Shown here: piece by piece, positions 56,480-64,000 of the stretch
How positions within the stretch are numbered: the stretch's first letter is position 1
How the letters are laid out: each line of letters opens with the position of its first letter
Assembly: GCF_014931605.1 (NCBI RefSeq)
Contig: NZ_CP053382.1
Coordinates: forward strand, 558,001-622,000
Direction: 5' to 3'
Length of the DNA stretch: 64,000 nucleotides
Source of the DNA: Halomonas sp. MCCC 1A13316
GTDB taxonomy: Bacteria; Pseudomonadota; Gammaproteobacteria; Pseudomonadales; Halomonadaceae
Program-made: the position numbers and the translations under genes
The notes under the pieces: generated by a model
The model's input: only the letters and a program-made list of their open reading frames with translations
What the model was told of the DNA's origin: nothing
The model's database searches: none

Positions 56480-57034
56480 ATGGACGAGACGCGAATGGAT
56501 CTGGGACTTGCCGATGCGCAAGGCGAGCCGGTTGCCCCCGAGCGGCTGACCTTTGCCGATGACGGGCGCATTCCCAACAGCCGGCTGGCGGCGCTGGCCT
56601 TCCGCTCACGCGGCGTGAATCCGGTGCTCGACCGCGAAGCGATCGCCGCGCGCTTCGAGACGCTGTTCGGCGCCAACGGCTGGCGTTCGAGCTGGCGCGG
56701 CGGTGTCTACGATTATCACCACTACCACTCCATTGCCCACGAAGCGTTCGGCGTTCTTTCGGGCTGGGGCAAGCTGCGCCTGGGCGGCGAGCAGGGTGAC
56801 GACGTCGAGTTGCGCACCGGCGATGCCCTGGTGCTGCCGGCGGGTACCGGCCACTGTCACCTCGAGGCCAGTGACGACTTCCTGCTGCTGGCGGCCTATC
56901 CCGAGGACCAGCGCGAGCTCGACCTGCTGCGGGCCGATCCCGCCGAGCACGATGCGGCAGTGGCGCGCATCGCCCGGGTCTCGCGGCCGACGCACGACCC
57001 GTTGGGTGGCGAGACGGCGCGCTGGTGGTCGTGA
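56480..57034 (+). CDS. Cupin-domain protein, YjlB-like
   Basis: This 184-residue single-domain cupin is of unknown substrate. The metal-binding motifs read YDYHHYHSIAHEAFGVLSGWG (His-His-Glu type) and ALVLPAGTGHCHLEAS with the second His. The N-terminal part (PNSRLAALAFRSRG) is typical of the YjlB group. It stands alone between gltD and pyrG, and may be the boundary gene where two syntenic blocks join. Confidence 0.8.
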   Translation: MDETRMDLGLADAQGEPVAPERLTFADDGRIPNSRLAALAFRSRGVNPVLDREAIAARFETLFGANGWRSSWRGGVYDYHHYHSIAHEAFGVLSGWGKLRLGGEQGDDVELRTGDALVLPAGTGHCHLEASDDFLLLAAYPEDQRELDLLRADPAEHDAAVARIARVSRPTHDPLGGETARWWS

Positions 57035-57057
57035 GTCCCGCTCCGCTGGCAGCAAAA

Positions 57058-57086
57058 TTGAGCCATTGGTCGTAATCTGCTACGCT
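57058..57086 (+). promoter_or_regulatory. Candidate pyrG promoter
   Basis: TTGAGC (57058-57063), a 17-bp spacer and TACGCT (57081-57086). Predicted start is near 57093, giving a 55-base leader to the pyrG ATG. Confidence 0.45.
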
Positions 57087-57126
57087 GTCGTCCCATCCTG
57101 GCGCGGCTTTCTGTCGTGCCTCATGA

Positions 57127-59660
<2,534 letters not shown>

Positions 59661-59731
59661 GAGCCGATTACCCAGGCAGCTCCTGCAGGTCGAGAGAGTA
59701 GGCGGTTCCCCATTGACTCAATCAACGCTGA

Positions 59732-61045
<1,314 letters not shown>

Positions 61046-61080
61046 TTTGACCTCTTGGCCGACGACATCGCTGACTTTCT

Positions 61081-61098
61081 TGTAGGATATTGACTACA
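61081..61098 (+). promoter_or_regulatory. GacA/UvrY-like upstream activating site
   Basis: TGTAGGATATTGACTACA is an 18-bp dyad with perfect TGTAG and CTACA arms. The GacA-site consensus is TGTAAG-N6-CTTACA, also 18 bp; 9 of 12 defined positions match. It lies about 105 bases before the predicted start of a GGA-rich RNA, the type of gene GacA controls. Confidence 0.5.
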
Positions 61099-61132
61099 AA
61101 AAGGCGACGTTCTAAGCCTATTTTGGTGCGAG

Positions 61133-61159
61133 AAGGCCGATGCCGAAGGTATCGGCCTT
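61133..61159 (+). terminator. eno terminator
   Basis: AAGGCCGAT (61133-61141) pairs with ATCGGCCTT (61151-61159), 9-base loop, followed by GTTCTAT. Confidence 0.65.
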
Positions 61160-61170
61160 GTTCTATCCCA

Positions 61171-61198
61171 TTGTTTTGTCGGTCTTGTTTCTTCTACT
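61171..61198 (+). promoter_or_regulatory. Candidate promoter of the GGA-rich small RNA
   Basis: TTGTTT (61171-61176), a 16-bp spacer and TCTACT (61193-61198). Predicted start is near 61205. Confidence 0.45.
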
Positions 61199-61204
61199 GT
61201 CAAC

Positions 61205-61447
61205 CAAGGTAAGGGGCGCGAGGTTGCTAGCAGGCAACTTGCGTCCTATAGCGAAAATGCCAGAATGCACATGGGACAAGGCAGAGCGGGAGGCTCTCCA
61301 GCAGGATGCAACGGGATGCTATTTACGTGGCACGCCTGGTGTGACAGGAAGTCGCCTCTGGGCAAGGACGTTGCCGCAGGAGAGGGGGCGGAGGGAACCG
61401 CCCAAGGAAGTGCTGGGAGCCGGGCGACCTTAGGGTCGCCTTTTTTT
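61205..61447 (+). ncRNA. Csr/Rsm-type small RNA (CsrB/RsmZ-like)
   Basis: About 243 bases with 11 GGA trinucleotides between 61274 and 61418 (61274, 61289, 61304, 61314, 61347, 61366, 61379, 61390, 61394, 61406 and 61416), several times more than base composition predicts. At least three sit in the loops of perfect hairpins: AGAGC-GGGAG-GCTCT (61283-61297), GGCAA-GGACG-TTGCC (61361-61375) and GGCGG-AGGGAA-CCGCC (61387-61402). That is the binding format of CsrA/RsmA, which such RNAs titrate. It ends in a textbook terminator (GGCGACC/GGTCGCC, 61423-61440, then seven T). In Pseudomonas rsmZ lies next to fdxA too. Start position is predicted only. Confidence 0.82.
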
Positions 61448-61468
61448 GGTTCGTGCCAGTACGAATCA

Positions 61469-61500
61469 ATGCACCGAATGCCGGCTGGCTTTCGGTGCAT
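61469..61500 (-). terminator. fdxA terminator
   Basis: A perfect 10-bp stem ATGCACCGAA (61469-61478) with TTCGGTGCAT (61491-61500) and a 12-base loop lies 25 bases beyond the fdxA stop on the reverse strand; the T-tract is weak. Confidence 0.55.
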
Positions 61501-61524
61501 GAGGCAGGTCGCGTCTAGGCGGGC

Positions 61525-61848
61525 TCAGCGTTCCAGATACTGCAGCTTGCCGGGCTTGCCATCCCACTCTTCGGCGTCAGCAGGCGGATCCTGCTTTTCC
61601 GCAATGTTGGGCCATACCTCGGAGAGCTCTGCATTGATGGCGATGAACTCCTCCTGACCTTCCGGCAGTTCGTCCTCCGAGAAGATCGCCTCGGCAGGGC
61701 ACTCCGGTTCGCACAGGGCACAGTCGATGCACTCGTCCGGGTGGATCACCAGGAAGTTGGGCCCCTCGTAGAAGCAGTCCACCGGGCAGACCTCGACGCA
61801 GTCGGTGTACTTGCACTTGATGCAGTTTTCGGTGACGACAAAGGTCAT
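61525..61848 (-). CDS. fdxA: 7Fe-8S ferredoxin FdxA
   Basis: The 107-residue electron carrier has two cluster-binding regions: [20 protein letters not shown] near the N-terminus (3Fe-4S plus one Cys for the second cluster) and [12 protein letters not shown] (4Fe-4S). The acidic C-terminal extension (about 60-107) is typical of the Azotobacter-type 7Fe ferredoxin. It follows mutS, the same order as in Pseudomonas. Confidence 0.96.
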   Translation of the reverse strand: MTFVVTENCIKCKYTDCVEVCPVDCFYEGPNFLVIHPDECIDCALCEPECPAEAIFSEDELPEGQEEFIAINAELSEVWPNIAEKQDPPADAEEWDGKPGKLQYLER

Positions 61849-61923
61849 GCCTGTCTCCCTCCTCGCAGCCGGGTCGTGCCCTTCCCGGTTGGTGATGTTC
61901 GGTATCAGTCTTAAGCCTGATAG

Positions 61924-61947
61924 TTATAAAAAATAAACTTTTTATAA
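61924..61947. promoter_or_regulatory. AT-rich palindrome upstream of fdxA
   Basis: TTATAAAAA (61924-61932) and TTTTTATAA (61939-61947) form a perfect 9-bp inverted repeat with a 6-base spacer, 76-99 bp before the fdxA start, in an otherwise GC-rich region. Confidence 0.35.
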
Positions 61948-62010
61948 GCATGAATTCGTTGGACGCTTCATTCTAGTCATGCCTAAAGGCCTGAGCAAGC
62001 CGCACGAAGC

Positions 62011-64000
62011 CTAGAGCCGCTCACGCCAGGTATAGATCAGCTCAAGGGCCTGGCGCGGTGACAATCCATCCGGATCCAGATCGGCCAAGGCGTCGAGTAG
62101 CGGATGCGGTGCGCTGGCAAAAAGGTCGCTCTGAAGCGGCTTGGCATCATCTGCCGAATGCGTGCTGCCGCGGCTGCTCTGGTCGACCTCCTGTTGCTCG
62201 AGCTGAGACAATTTGTCGCGAGCCCGGGCGATGACCGACTGCGGCACGCCGGCCAACTGTGCCACCTGCAAGCCATAGCTCTGGCTGGCGGGACCCTCCT
62301 CCACGCGATGCATGAATACGATGCCATCGCGGTGCTCCGCAGCGGTGAGGTGCACGTTGGCCACACCCTCGGCCTGGTCGGACAGCGCCGTCATCTCGAA
62401 GTAATGCGTCGCAAACAGCGTGAACGCCCGCGTGCGGGTCAGGTGCTCGGCGCTGGCCCAGGCCAGCGACAGGCCATCGAAGGTGCTGGTGCCGCGACCG
62501 ATCTCGTCCATCAGCACCAGGCTGTGGTCGGTGGCGTTGTGCAGAATGTTGGCGGTCTCGGTCATCTCCACCATGAAGGTGGAGCGCCCGCCGGCGAGGT
62601 CGTCCGACGAGCCGATGCGCGTGAAGATGCGATCCACCGGGCCGATGCAGGCCTCGTCGGCGGGGACGAAGCTGCCGGTATGGGCGAGCAGCGTGATCAG
62701 TGCCGCCTGCCGCATGTAGGTCGATTTACCGCCCATGTTGGGACCGGTGATGACCAGCATGCGGCGGTTGTCGTCGAGCATCAGGTCGTTGGGCACGAAA
62801 GGCGAGTCGCTGACGTGTTCCACCACCGGATGACGCCCGCCACGAATCTCGATGCCCGGCGACTCGGCGAGCCGTGGCCGCGAGAAGCCGAGTGCTTGGG
62901 CGCGCTCGGCGAAGGCCGCCATCACATCCAGCGCGGCCAGGGCGCGGCCGCTGCCCTGCAGGGCGCCAAGCTCACCGTTGAGCGAGTCGAGCAGGCCGTC
63001 GTAGAGCAGCTTCTCGCGAGCCAGGGCGCGAGACTTGGCCGACAGTGCCTTGTCCTCGAACTCCTTGAGTTCGGGAATGATGAAGCGTTCGGCATTCTTC
63101 AGGGTCTGGCGGCGCACATAGTCGACCGGCGCTTCGCGGGCCTGGGCGCGGGGAATTTCGATGTAATAGCCATGCACGCGGTTGTAGCCCACCTTGAGGC
63201 CGGCCAGGCCGGTACGCTCACGCTCGCGAACCTCGAGCTGCACCAGATAGTCACCGGCGTGCTCGGCCAGTCCTCGATAGTCGTCGAGTTCGGCGTCGAA
63301 GCCCTCGCGAATGACGCCGCCGTCGCGGATCACCACCGGCGGGTTGTCGTTGAGCCCGCGAGCGAGCATGTCGGCTAGCTCCGGATAGGGCCGGATATGG
63401 TGGGCCAACTCGTCGAGCGCGGTTCCTTCGCTGTAACCCTGCAGTTCGCGCTGCAGTTCCGGCAGCGCCAGCAGGGCGTCACGCAGGCGGGCGAGATCGC
63501 GCGGCCGGGCACTGTAGAGCGCCACCCTGGCGAGAATGCGTTCGACGTCGCCGATCGCCTTGAGTTGCTCGCGCAGGGCCACGAAGCCCTCCTGCTCCAG
63601 CAGCAGGGCGACCGCCGCCTGGCGGCCCTGCACCTGGGTACGTTCGCGCAGCGGGCGGTTGAGCCAACGCTTGAGCAGCCTTGAGCCCATGGCGGTGGCG
63701 GTGGTGTCGAGTACGCTTGCCAGCGTATTGTCGCCGCCGCCGCCGAGGTTGATGTCGATCTCCAGGTTGCGCCGGCTGGCGGCGTCGATGACCACGGCGT
63801 CGTCGCGATTCTCCACACCCAGCGCGGTGACGTGGGGCAAGCGCGAGCGTTGAGTGTCACGTGCATACTCCACCAGCACCCCGGCGGCGGTGAGGGCGGC
63901 CTCGAGATGGGCGCAGCCGAAGCCGCGCAGGTCCTGCACCTCGAACTGATCGCATAGCAGACGCGTGGCGGATTCGAGATCGAACAGCCAGTCACTCTGG
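62011..64000 (-). CDS. mutS: DNA mismatch repair protein MutS, N-terminus outside window
   Basis: MutS recognises mismatches and starts repair. About 663 codons are present; roughly 190 N-terminal residues (the Phe-x-Glu mismatch-reading domain) lie beyond the window, and the frame is open to the last base. The connector, lever and clamp regions are followed by the ATPase: Walker [14 protein letters not shown], the [18 protein letters not shown]alker B/signature and the [10 protein letters not shown] switch. The C-terminal tail with the short helical dimerisation end ([17 protein letters not shown]) is intact. It lies upstream of fdxA. Confidence 0.97.
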   Translation of the reverse strand, partial: QSDWLFDLESATRLLCDQFEVQDLRGFGCAHLEAALTAAGVLVEYARDTQRSRLPHVTALGVENRDDAVVIDAASRRNLEIDINLGGGGDNTLASVLDTTATAMGSRLLKRWLNRPLRERTQVQGRQAAVALLLEQEGFVALREQLKAIGDVERILARVALYSARPRDLARLRDALLALPELQRELQGYSEGTALDELAHHIRPYPELADMLARGLNDNPPVVIRDGGVIREGFDAELDDYRGLAEHAGDYLVQLEVRERERTGLAGLKVGYNRVHGYYIEIPRAQAREAPVDYVRRQTLKNAERFIIPELKEFEDKALSAKSRALAREKLLYDGLLDSLNGELGALQGSGRALAALDVMAAFAERAQALGFSRPRLAESPGIEIRGGRHPVVEHVSDSPFVPNDLMLDDNRRMLVITGPNMGGKSTYMRQAALITLLAHTGSFVPADEACIGPVDRIFTRIGSSDDLAGGRSTFMVEMTETANILHNATDHSLVLMDEIGRGTSTFDGLSLAWASAEHLTRTRAFTLFATHYFEMTALSDQAEGVANVHLTAAEHRDGIVFMHRVEEGPASQSYGLQVAQLAGVPQSVIARARDKLSQLEQQEVDQSSRGSTHSADDAKPLQSDLFASAPHPLLDALADLDPDGLSPRQALELIYTWRERL

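Noticed and set aside
61140..61657. Two forward open frames (97 and 130 codons) in the eno-fdxA region
   Set aside because: They overlap the GGA-rich RNA, its terminator and antisense fdxA; there are no ribosome sites or protein-like features.

Overview
This window looks like a chromosomal segment from a GC-rich gammaproteobacterium of the Halomonas/Halomonadaceae type. The proteins resemble halomonad and pseudomonad families (DUF3087, a YdiY-like salt-induced outer-membrane protein, cysteine-poor HemB, class I KdsA). Most gene blocks match those known from Pseudomonas, but they are joined in a different order. Genus is an inference. I see no plasmid, phage or CRISPR signature; the only mobile element is one group II intron.

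Layout. (1) 1-7166: envelope biogenesis cluster bamA-skp-lpxD-fabZ-lpxA-lpxB-rnhB. (2) 7293-13493: dnaE, accA, tilS, with two palindromic intergenic repeats. (3) 13479-19385: a short ppx (reverse), rho, then the overlapping ubiD-fre-folM run and a 41-residue membrane microprotein. (4) 19430-21531: a DAHP synthase preceded by two tandem leader peptides rich in Trp/Tyr/Phe, then a DUF3087 gene. (5) 21534-23435: hemB (reverse) and elbB. (6) 23518-28464 (reverse): ubiE-ubiJ-ubiB-hisE-tatA-tatB-tatC. (7) 28562-35881 (reverse): priA (frameshifted), argS, a SPOR protein, hslV, hslU, a DUF971 gene. (8) 36065-39651: rpmE, a group IIC intron placed directly after the rpmE terminator, and maeB. (9) 39738-43120 (reverse): mrcA and a DUF481 gene. 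(10) 43397-56358: pilMNOPQ-aroK-aroB, then gltB-gltD. (11) 56480-61045: a cupin gene, pyrG, kdsA, eno. (12) 61081-64000: an unannotated GGA-rich small RNA of the CsrB/RsmZ type with an upstream dyad, then fdxA and the 3' two-thirds of mutS (reverse; its start lies beyond the window).

The genes are mostly core: outer membrane and lipid A assembly, KDO synthesis, fatty acid initiation, replication and repair, ubiquinone, shikimate, haem and histidine synthesis, nitrogen assimilation, Tat export, protein quality control and type IV pilus assembly. The novelty is in the non-coding parts. The strongest items are the GGA-repeat RNA between eno and fdxA, the double aromatic leader system in front of DAHP synthase, a promoter nested in a terminator between lpxD and fabZ, a one-base frameshift in priA, and a group IIC intron that appears to have lost half of its domain V and the end of its reverse transcriptase.
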